This document shows positions 6,599 through 10,950 of a stretch of DNA of 10,950 nucleotides, piece after piece. Below the pieces are notes generated by a model that was given only the letters and a program-made list of their open reading frames with translations, was not told where the DNA came from and did no database searches. Within the stretch, counting starts at the first letter, position 1, and every line of letters begins with the position of its first letter. This stretch comes from Bacillota bacterium (lineage in GTDB: Bacteria; Bacillota; Clostridia; Oscillospirales; Acutalibacteraceae): NCBI GenBank assembly GCA_023412845.1, contig JAEZRH010000019.1, forward strand, positions 1 to 10,950, given 5' to 3'. A program made the translations under genes and the position numbers.

Positions 6599-7106
6599 GA
6601 TCCTGTTCCTCCTTCCATAAAGCTTTCAGCAATCTTTTGGACCGGTAGAGTCTTGTTTCCAAAGTTTTCAGACTTTGTCCTGTTTCTTCCGACATCCGGG
6701 AAAGCTTTTTGCCCTCGCAAAAATAACACTGCGCCACGCTTCTATAAGGTTCTTTCAGCCGGCCGCACAGCCTGCGCACAAGAATCTCCGATGAATCCGC
6801 TTCCGCGCGTTCCTCCGGGGTTATGTCGGTATCGGCGATAAGCTCCGCGTCTTCGTCGGATAAGTAAAGATTTCTGTATGCCGGGCTTTTCATGTAATCC
6901 CTGCATTTATTGACCGCGATGGCCGTGAGCCAGGCCTTCGGGTTCCTGCCGTCGAATTTCCCGAAACTTCGGTAGGCGGATAAAAATGTCTCCTGCGCCA
7001 GGTCTTCCGCGTCAAAGTAATTCTTCGTCATGGCCATGCAGATGGTGAGGATCAGACCCTTGTACTGTGTCACGTAGCTCTCAAACTGCTGCGCCTTGAT
7101 ATCCAT
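6582..7106 (-). CDS. ECF-type RNA polymerase sigma factor
   Basis: A 174-residue sigma-70 family protein with only regions 2 and 4. Region 2 is seen in MTKNYFDAEDLAQETFLSAY with DAEDLAQE, the core-binding and -10 recognition part, and in WLTAIAVNKCRDYM. Region 4 is the helix-turn-helix in EPYRSVAQCYFCEGKKLSRM and SLKTLETRLYRSKRLL. Start choice: the frame is open up to 7163, but a TATAAT at 7131-7136 lies inside that extension, and AAAGG sits 6 bases before the ATG at 7106, so this shorter form is preferred over ATG 7112, which lies directly on the AAAGG. It is the first gene of a four-gene operon with its anti-sigma factor and two membrane proteins. I see no clear ECF-type autoregulatory motif upstream. 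Targets are unknown. Confidence 0.94.
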   Translation of the reverse strand: MDIKAQQFESYVTQYKGLILTICMAMTKNYFDAEDLAQETFLSAYRSFGKFDGRNPKAWLTAIAVNKCRDYMKSPAYRNLYLSDEDAELIADTDITPEERAEADSSEILVRRLCGRLKEPYRSVAQCYFCEGKKLSRMSEETGQSLKTLETRLYRSKRLLKALWKEEQDHGKSG

Positions 7107-7130
7107 CACCATCCTTTGTTCACCCTGATC

Positions 7131-7136
7131 ATTATA
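7131..7136 (-). promoter_or_regulatory. -10 box of the sigma operon
   Basis: A perfect TATAAT on the minus strand, giving a start near 7124 and a leader of only about 17 bases that still includes the ribosome binding site. TTGAAG (7163-7158) is 21 bases away, too far for a normal -35, so the upstream element is unclear. Confidence 0.45.
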
Positions 7137-7217
7137 ACGATTCCGCGCGGAAAAACACTTCAACTATTTAAAATAAGCAACCCCGGCAGGACCGAAGTTT
7201 CCCGGAATATAAACATA

Positions 7218-7258
7218 AATCCCGATGAACGCCGCATATGGCGGCAGCCATCGGGATT
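7218..7258 (-). terminator. nested-hairpin terminator
   Basis: AATCCCGATG (7218-7227) pairs perfectly with CATCGGGATT (7249-7258), with an inner stem GCCGC (7231-7235) and GCGGC (7241-7245) around a 5-base loop. On the minus strand a T-rich stretch follows (TTTATGTTTATATT). It closes transcripts coming from the MFS remnant and repeat gene and insulates the sigma operon. On the plus strand the tail is TTCTTT. Confidence 0.75.
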
Positions 7259-7266
7259 CTTTCGCA

Positions 7267-7545
7267 TCATTTTCTTTGTCCGGGCCCCGGTGCTTTTTCC
7301 TTTTTCCGGTGAAATATATGCTTGGTCATCCCCGAATCATATAAGAGCATCAGCACGCCGCCGCATAAAGGCAGATAAAACGCCGGGACGACCTCCATTA
7401 TGCCACCGGATAAAATGTAACCGATCGGGGTGAAAATTTTAACTGCACTTACGCTGATACTGAGAGAACGTCCCCTAATGTTTTCTGGAACCCTGGTCTG
7501 AAAATTGTTGATGAATGGAATATCAATCAGGGAGTCTGTTGCTTC
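7267..7545 (-). pseudogene. C-terminal remnant of an MFS transporter
   Basis: About 85-90 residues resemble the end of a major facilitator permease: the loop PFINNFQTRVPENIRGRSLS is the cytoplasmic motif before the last helices, followed by hydrophobic segments around FTPIGYILSGGIMEVV and AFYLPLCGGVLMLLY and a short basic tail. Ten or more transmembrane helices that should precede it are missing. The open frame can be read back to an ATG at 7587, but there is a TAG two codons earlier, no ribosome binding site, and the extra residues come from the other frame of the tandem-repeat gene. The left boundary of homology (about 7545) is an estimate. The most likely history is deletion or replacement of the 5' part, now abutting the repeat gene. 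Confidence 0.6.
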
Positions 7546-7972
7546 TCTTCCGTGAATCTCTTGAAGGGGATTGGCGCTCCTTCTCATCGGCTATATCCCG
7601 TAGGATCTTTGAGCTGGGCTGATCTCCCATCTTATCCGCCAAATCCCGTAGGATTTGGGAATAGGACTGATTTTTTCCATCATTGCTTATATTTCTGGAA
7701 TTTTCTGAGTGGGGCCTGCGTTCGTCTGCGTCACTGCTTTCCTGAGAATTTCTTGGATAGGGCTGACGTTCATCTTTGTCACTTTCACGTGAATTTCTCA
7801 AAGAGGACTGAGGTTCATCCTTATGGGCACTTCCTTGTATCTCCGGGATGGGTTGACTCTCGTTCGCGTCTTTGCTTTTATCGGAATTCTCCGAGCGGGA
7901 CTGCTGTTTGTTATCATTATTTCGACTCTGTAGATATCTTATATAAGCACTGGAACAACTATAACTGCTCAT
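7523..7972 (-). CDS. unrecognised small protein of 16-residue tandem repeats
   Basis: A 149-residue, strongly hydrophilic protein of no family I know. After an N-terminus rich in Ser and Tyr (SSYSCSSAYIRYLQSRN) come seven units of 15-17 residues and a partial eighth, with a loose consensus S-x-N-S-R-(D/E)-x-(S/A)-D-x-x-(D/E)-R-Q-P-(S/Y). The last full units are SQILRDLADKMGDQPS and SKILRDIADEKERQSP. No membrane segment or signal peptide; probably disordered or helical. The start has an excellent GGAGG 8 bases upstream, the best argument that it is a real gene, together with repeat spacing that keeps the frame. The opposite strand is also open over this stretch but has no such signal. The last 20 or so codons overlap the MFS remnant in another frame, so the C-terminus may be accidental. 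Confidence 0.65.
   Translation of the reverse strand: MSSYSCSSAYIRYLQSRNNDNKQQSRSENSDKSKDANESQPIPEIQGSAHKDEPQSSLRNSRESDKDERQPYPRNSQESSDADERRPHSENSRNISNDGKNQSYSQILRDLADKMGDQPSSKILRDIADEKERQSPSRDSRKRSNRLPD
7565..7900 (-). repeat. 48-base tandem repeats inside the small protein gene
   Basis: Seven units, mostly 48 bases long, one of 45 and one of 51. The core ATCCCGTAGGAT occurs at 7595 and exactly 48 bases later at 7643; related cores follow at 7691 (ATTTCTGGAATT), 7739 (TTCCTGAGAATT) and, after a 45-base step, 7784 (TTCACGTGAATT). All length differences are multiples of three, so the reading frame is preserved. Copies are clearly diverged, with the two nearest the 3' end of the gene the most alike. 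Confidence 0.85.
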
Positions 7973-8002
7973 ATTTTGTTCCTCCGAATAACAGAATAAT
8001 AT

Positions 8003-8032
8003 ATGGTATGAAAAAATTCGAATTTACGTCAA
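8003..8032 (-). promoter_or_regulatory. possible promoter of the repeat gene
   Basis: On the minus strand, TTGACG (8032-8027, five of six bases), an 18-base spacer and TACCAT (8008-8003, four of six), with a further TATATT just downstream. The region is very AT-rich, which makes chance matches easier. Confidence 0.4.
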
Positions 8033-8058
8033 TTTATATATAGAGAAAATTAAGCAAA

Positions 8059-8101
8059 AAGGCGGATGCAAACTGCAGCTGCCTTATTTTTATGCTTTTT
8101 T
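8059..8101. terminator. hairpin with T runs between the repeat gene and SDR gene
   Basis: AAGGC (8059-8063) pairs with GCCTT (8081-8085), and TGCA (8067-8070) with TGCA (8074-8077), with a small interior loop. T-rich sequence follows on the plus strand (8084-8101); on the minus strand CCTTTTTGC follows, so it may act in both directions. Confidence 0.5.
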
Positions 8102-8144
8102 GCCATCAGGATAACGGCCAAGCCGAGATTCCCCAAAAACAGAG

Positions 8145-8183
8145 AAGCCGATTTATCCGCATGAATACAGGATAAATCGGCTT
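8145..8183 (-). terminator. terminator of the SDR gene
   Basis: A perfect 14-base stem, AAGCCGATTTATCC (8145-8158) with GGATAAATCGGCTT (8170-8183), and an 11-base loop. On the minus strand it is followed by CTCTGTTTTT, as expected for the end of the SDR transcript, about 100 bases after its stop codon. Confidence 0.75.
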
Positions 8184-8280
8184 ATAACAATCGGAAGTGT
8201 GGTTAAATAAAGATATAGCGGGAAGCACACGGGCTTCGTAAAAAAAAAGCAAGCGTATCACACGGCCTGAACGATGGAGA

Positions 8281-9048
8281 TCAGATGGTAGTCCAACCGC
8301 CGTCAACCTGTAAAAGCTGGCCTGTTGTATAACTGGAAGCTTCAGAAGCGAAATAAATTACGGCCGTATCCAGCTCGCCGGGGCTGCCGATTCTGCCCAT
8401 GGGGCAATACGTTTCGATGAGTTGTTTTGCACTGCCTGTTTCGAGGGCAGAACTTGTCATTTCACTTGAAAAATAGGCAGGACCGATTGCATTGACCGTG
8501 ACGCCGGTCTTGGCCCACTCATTGGCCAAAGATTTTGTCAGCATCAAAACGCCGCCTTTGGTCGTTCCATATGCCGACAGATGGAACCCTGTCATGGATA
8601 CAGTGGAATGAATCGAGCCGATATTAATAATACGGCCGTAATGTGCCGGAATCATATACTTAGCCGCTTCTCGCGAGAAAAAATAAACCTGGTTCAGATT
8701 GGTATCCATCATTTTGAGCCACTGCTCATCCGATATGTCTGTTGCAGCGTCAAAGATGGCAAGACCGGCATTATTCACAAGAATATCCAATTTGCCATAA
8801 TGCTCAACCGTATCTTTTACTGTTGCTACAATTTCATCAGGCTTCGTAACATCACACATGTGGATATAGCATTTGGAACCCATGGCTTCGATTTCCCTTT
8901 TGACCTCTTCCAGCCGTTCATAGCGCCGGGCGCAAAGGGCGATGTCCGCCCCTTGGTTTGCCAAGGCCTTCGCGAATTGTACCCCGAGGCCGGATGACCC
9001 GCCGGTGACCAACGCCACCCTGCCTGTTAAATCAAAATAATTTTTCAT
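8281..9048 (-). CDS. short-chain dehydrogenase/reductase
   Basis: A 255-residue classical SDR, the usual size. Features: the nucleotide-binding TGGSSGLG at 15-22; CARRYER at 39-45, whose arginines after strand two favour NADPH; CDV at 65-67; NNAG at 92-95; and the catalytic tetrad Asn117, Ser145, Tyr160 and Lys164 (YGTTK). The C-terminal QVDGGWT is the family ending. It resembles gluconate 5-dehydrogenase and 3-ketoacyl-ACP reductase-like enzymes; I lean towards a polyol or sugar-acid oxidoreductase, but the substrate loop does not decide. The ATG has GGGAGA about 8 bases upstream. It stands alone with a strong promoter, a palindrome at the transcription start and a terminator, so it is a regulated single-gene unit. 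No regulator gene lies next to it. Confidence 0.92.
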   Translation of the reverse strand: MKNYFDLTGRVALVTGGSSGLGVQFAKALANQGADIALCARRYERLEEVKREIEAMGSKCYIHMCDVTKPDEIVATVKDTVEHYGKLDILVNNAGLAIFDAATDISDEQWLKMMDTNLNQVYFFSREAAKYMIPAHYGRIINIGSIHSTVSMTGFHLSAYGTTKGGVLMLTKSLANEWAKTGVTVNAIGPAYFSSEMTSSALETGSAKQLIETYCPMGRIGSPGELDTAVIYFASEASSYTTGQLLQVDGGWTTI

Positions 9049-9061
9049 GTTAAATCTCCCG

Positions 9062-9081
9062 TATGTTAATTTATTAACATA
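9062..9081. promoter_or_regulatory. operator palindrome at the SDR promoter
   Basis: TATGTTAAT (9062-9070) and ATTAACATA (9073-9081) form a perfect 9-base inverted repeat with a 2-base centre. It covers the expected transcription start just downstream of the -10 box, a classic position for a repressor such as a TetR or MarR family protein. Confidence 0.6.
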
Positions 9082-9085
9082 TAAA

Positions 9086-9114
9086 ATTATACAATAATAC
9101 GTCAGCTAAATCAA
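9086..9114 (-). promoter_or_regulatory. promoter of the SDR gene
   Basis: On the minus strand, TTGATT (9114-9109), a 17-base spacer and a perfect TATAAT (9091-9086). The start near 9079 falls inside the palindrome at 9062-9081. The same two hexamers and spacing drive the tRNA gene at 9442-9470. Confidence 0.7.
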
Positions 9115-9202
9115 GAAATTTTTCAACTTTAAAATCTAATATCTGTGATATCAATATGGTTTATGCGTTGTAAACTAATAAAAGAATCCATAATATCAGC
9201 GA

Positions 9203-9242
9203 AAACTCCATGTGCCAGTTCAAATTCTGACACATGGAGTTT
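9203..9242. repeat. long inverted repeat between the tRNA and SDR genes
   Basis: The 16-base arms 9203-9218 and 9227-9242 pair with one mismatch around an 8-base loop; the outer 12 bases (AAACTCCATGTG) match perfectly. Read on the minus strand it is followed by TTTTCGC, so it may be a second terminator behind the tRNA terminator. Otherwise it may be a remnant of a mobile palindromic element. The rest of 9115-9300 shows no gene; the weak plus-strand open frame there runs into the tRNA. Confidence 0.7.
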
Positions 9243-9300
9243 CAGTGGAAAATCAGGTCATAAAAGATGCGAAGTTATAAACGCGGGTACTAAGCTGCCC

Positions 9301-9338
9301 AAAAGAAAAGAGTCCGGACGCAAATTGTGTCCAGACTC
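9301..9338 (-). terminator. terminator of tRNA-Leu
   Basis: GAGTCCGGAC (9310-9319) pairs with GTCCAGACTC (9329-9338), ten pairs including one G-T, with a 9-base loop, and is followed on the minus strand by TTTTCTTTT. It begins 4 bases after the tRNA CCA end. Confidence 0.85.
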
Positions 9339-9342
9339 GGCA

Positions 9343-9429
9343 TGGTGCCGGTGGTGGGACTTGAACCCACACGTAGTTGCCTACAACGGATTTTGAGTCC
9401 GTCTCGTCTGCCAATTCCAACACACCGGC
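9343..9429 (-). tRNA. tRNA-Leu (anticodon CAA)
   Basis: An 87-base class II tRNA. The acceptor stem GCCGGTG pairs with CACCGGC, the 3' end ACCA is encoded, the anticodon loop CTCAAAA gives CAA (reads UUG), there is a long variable arm (TTGTAGGCAACTA region), and the T arm is GTGGG-TTCAAGT-CCCAC. It has its own promoter and terminator, so it is a single-gene unit. Its 3' end faces the AT-richer accessory stretch on the left. Confidence 0.97.
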
Positions 9430-9441
9430 GCGACGGTAATT

Positions 9442-9470
9442 ATTATATCTTGTTTTGAGCGGAAAATCAA
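9442..9470 (-). promoter_or_regulatory. promoter of tRNA-Leu
   Basis: On the minus strand, TTGATT (9470-9465), a 17-base spacer and a perfect TATAAT (9447-9442), placing the start near 9435, a few bases ahead of the mature tRNA 5' end. Confidence 0.75.
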
Positions 9471-9508
9471 TCCTTTCTTCGGGATAAACGGCCGTCACAT
9501 CCCCGCCT

Positions 9509-9543
9509 CCCGCCTTGCGGAAAAAGGCGGGAAGTGCTATACT
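9509..9543 (+). promoter_or_regulatory. promoter of ybaK-trmB, overlapped by a dyad
   Basis: TTGCGG (9515-9520), a 17-base spacer and TATACT (9538-9543), the latter preceded by TGC as an extended -10. An inverted repeat, CCCGCCTT (9509-9516) with AAGGCGGG (9524-9531), covers the -35 and spacer and could be a regulator site or simply a GC-rich hairpin. Confidence 0.55.
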
Positions 9544-9586
9544 GAAATGAATTTTACACAACGAGTGGGAATCAAGGAGAAAAAAC

Positions 9587-10075
9587 ATGTCTGTTGAGCG
9601 GGTGAAAAAATATCTGGAACCTTATGGGCTGAGAGACCGTGTGCAGGAATTTCCAGTTTCAAGCGCAACGGTGGAACTGGCGGCGGAAGCGCTGCACGTC
9701 GAGCCCGCGCTCATCGCGAAATCCATCTCTCTGCACGATAACGGCGACGGCTGCCTGATCATCGTCGCGGCGGGAGACGCGAAAATCGATAATGCGAAAT
9801 TCAAGTCCGAATTCGGTTATAAGGCGCGGATGCTGAAATTCGAGGAGGTCGAGCCGCTGACCGGCTACACCGTGGGCGGGGTTTGCCCATTCGGGAATCC
9901 CGCCGTGGCAAAGGTGTACTGCGACGTCTCCCTCAAGCGCTTCGGGACGGTCTACCCCGCGGCGGGGAGTTCCAATTCCTGCGTACGCTTGAGCTGCGAC
10001 GAGCTTTCCGGGGTATCGGGAAGCCTGAAATGGGTCGACGTTTGCAAAGGCTGGGAGGACACGGCACAGGCATGA
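9587..10075 (+). CDS. YbaK/EbsC-family aminoacyl-tRNA deacylase
   Basis: A 162-residue protein of the YbaK/ProX editing family, which hydrolyses mischarged tRNA such as Cys-tRNA(Pro) or Ala-tRNA(Pro) in trans. Seen: LIAKSISL with the conserved Lys45 that contacts the tRNA end, KIDNAKFKSEFGYKARM (66-82) in the region preceding the substrate pocket, and GYTVGGVCPFG (93-103), the glycine-rich loop of the active site. The length fits the family (about 155-165). AAGGAG lies 7 bases before the ATG. It overlaps trmB by four bases (ATGA), so both are one operon. Which amino acid it removes cannot be told; family members vary. Confidence 0.93.
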   Translation: MSVERVKKYLEPYGLRDRVQEFPVSSATVELAAEALHVEPALIAKSISLHDNGDGCLIIVAAGDAKIDNAKFKSEFGYKARMLKFEEVEPLTGYTVGGVCPFGNPAVAKVYCDVSLKRFGTVYPAAGSSNSCVRLSCDELSGVSGSLKWVDVCKGWEDTAQA

Positions 10076-10728
10076 GGATGCGCAACAAACCATGGGCAGG
10101 CCCCGAACTCGACGCCTGCCCATTTTTTATCCGGAAGCCGCAGGAACGCCTCGGCCGCTGGCATTCGCTTTTTCCCCGAACTCAGCCCGTCTGTCTGGAA
10201 CTCGGCTGCGGGAAGGGCTTCTTCCTCGCCGGCGCCGCTCCGGCCGATCCCGGGACGAACTACATCGGCATCGACATCAAGGACGCCGTTCTCGGTCCCG
10301 CCAAGCGCAATATCGAGAAGGCCTTCGACGACGCGCACCGCGAGCCGGACAACGTGCTCATCACGGCACTGAACATCGAGCACATTCTCACCGCGTTCGG
10401 GCCGGAGGATTCCGTCAGGAAAATCTGCATCAACTTCTGCAACCCGTGGCCGAAGCCGAAGCACCACAAGCGCAGGCTCACCCATCCGCGCCAGCTGGAA
10501 AGCTACAAAAAAATTCTGGAGCCGGGTGGCGAACTGTTTTTCAAGACGGACGACGACGGGCTTTTCGCGGATACCCTCGGTTATCTTGCAGAATGCGGTT
10601 TTTCCGTCGCGGAGCAGACCGGTGACCTGCGGGGCGAGCGTCGCCCCGACGACATCTTGACGGAGCACGAGATCATGTTCCTGGAAAAAGGGATCAAAAT
10701 CAAGGCGCTGCGGGCCTTTTATCCATGA
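10072..10728 (+). CDS. trmB: tRNA (guanine-N7-)-methyltransferase
   Basis: A 218-residue class I SAM-dependent methyltransferase that makes m7G46 in the variable loop of tRNAs. The N-terminal MRMRNKPWAGP is the Gram-positive TrmB signature (B. subtilis MRMRHKPWA) and sets the start, although the frame is open much further upstream. SAM binding: LELGCGKGFF (42-51) and IGIDIK (65-70). Catalytic and tRNA-binding part: INFCNPWPK (120-128), KRRLTHPRQL and FFKTDDDGLF (Asp160), ending with a TEHE motif in place of TEYE. The usual Asp of DPW is Asn124 here. Translation is coupled to ybaK through the ATGA overlap; its own Shine-Dalgarno is poor. Its 3' end overlaps the convergent uracil-DNA glycosylase gene by 10 bases. 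Confidence 0.95.
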   Translation: MRMRNKPWAGPELDACPFFIRKPQERLGRWHSLFPRTQPVCLELGCGKGFFLAGAAPADPGTNYIGIDIKDAVLGPAKRNIEKAFDDAHREPDNVLITALNIEHILTAFGPEDSVRKICINFCNPWPKPKHHKRRLTHPRQLESYKKILEPGGELFFKTDDDGLFADTLGYLAECGFSVAEQTGDLRGERRPDDILTEHEIMFLEKGIKIKALRAFYP

Positions 10729-10950
10729 AGTCCAAGCTCGTCGAGCTTACCGCGCAGGCGGAGGAAATCCTCAAACGCGCCGGGCTTTTTTCCGGGGTCG
10801 CGCAGCAGTGCCGCGGGATGCAGCGTCGCCGTCATCAGCACGCCGTTTTTTTCAAAGAACTGCCCGTGTTCCTTCGTGATCTTGAAATCCGGCCGGATCA
10901 GCTTCATGGCGGCGATGCGCCCCAGGCAGACGATGACCTTGGGGCGCATC
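10719..10950 (-). CDS. uracil-DNA glycosylase family protein, C-terminal part
   Basis: The last 76 or so residues of a uracil-DNA glycosylase of the iron-sulfur type (family 4 or 5, usually about 190-220 residues), a base-excision repair enzyme that removes uracil from DNA. Seen: RPKVIVCLGRIAA, the strand before the core cysteines in this superfamily, and TLHPAALLRDPGKKP, the conserved motif 2 with the catalytic-pocket His. The gene runs off the right edge; the Met at 10949 is probably internal, not the start. The catalytic motif 1 and the first cluster cysteines lie outside. It ends tail to tail with trmB, overlapping by 10 bases and without a terminator between them. Confidence 0.85.
   Translation of the reverse strand, partial: MRPKVIVCLGRIAAMKLIRPDFKITKEHGQFFEKNGVLMTATLHPAALLRDPGKKPGAFEDFLRLRGKLDELGLHG

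Noticed and set aside
6169..6729. N-terminal extension (about 187 codons) of the multi-pass membrane protein
   Set aside because: It overlaps the anti-sigma and sigma genes in another frame; the internal ATG at 6168 has a proper GGAGG and normal coupling.
7565..7900. Possible CRISPR array (regular 48-base repeats)
   Set aside because: Units are contiguous and diverged along their whole length, without a constant repeat and unique spacers, and encode an in-frame protein repeat.
7552..8043. 163-codon plus-strand open frame over the repeat gene
   Set aside because: It runs antisense to the gene with the strong ribosome binding site, has no good ribosome binding site seen, and continues through the promoter region of the minus-strand gene; open only because of the 48-base periodicity.
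9145..9396. 83-codon plus-strand open frame
   Set aside because: It runs through two hairpins and into the tRNA-Leu gene; no ribosome binding site and no recognisable product.

Overview
The window looks like the chromosome of a GC-rich Gram-positive Clostridia member, probably Oscillospirales/Ruminococcaceae-like. This is inferred from gene content and protein style: a clostridial GH3 beta-glucosidase, an HPr-like protein with the Ser-phosphorylation motif, a DapF-like protein of the Ser-Ser type, HxlR and LiaF-like proteins, strong AGGAGG-type ribosome binding sites and sigma-A-like promoters. No species can be named from the sequence alone.

Layout. (1) Positions 29-770, minus strand: methylglyoxal synthase (mgsA) followed by a small HPr-like gene that lacks the His15 region but keeps the regulatory Ser. 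(2) 1013-3313, plus strand: a divergent cytosolic GH3 beta-glucosidase, closed by a long nested hairpin. (3) 3468-4331: a flavin-binding split-barrel protein (minus) divergent from an HxlR regulator (plus), with a perfect 8-4-8 palindrome between them. (4) 4398-5255, minus: a diaminopimelate-epimerase-family protein in which both catalytic cysteines are serine. (5) 5355-7106, minus: a tightly overlapping four-gene operon of ECF sigma factor, zinc-finger anti-sigma factor and two membrane proteins. (6) 7218-9300: a more AT-rich, accessory-looking stretch with the 3' remnant of an MFS transporter, a small gene built of 16-residue tandem repeats, an SDR oxidoreductase with its own promoter and palindrome, and several hairpins. 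(7) 9343-9429, minus: tRNA-Leu(CAA). (8) 9587-10728, plus: a YbaK-type aminoacyl-tRNA deacylase translationally coupled to trmB. (9) 10719 to the window end, minus: the C-terminal part of a uracil-DNA glycosylase.

How the genes work together. The left end is carbon metabolism: the beta-glucosidase releases glucose, and MgsA is the overflow valve of glycolysis. The HPr-like gene directly behind mgsA recalls Bacillus subtilis Crh, an HPr paralogue without His15 that is known to inhibit MgsA, so this pair could be a self-contained regulatory module. The ECF operon looks like an envelope-stress circuit. The right end is tRNA quality control and modification.

The most interesting leads are the mgsA/HPr-like pair, the Ser-Ser DapF homologue and the unrecognised tandem-repeat gene joined to an MFS remnant. 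No CRISPR array, transposase, integrase or phage gene was seen.
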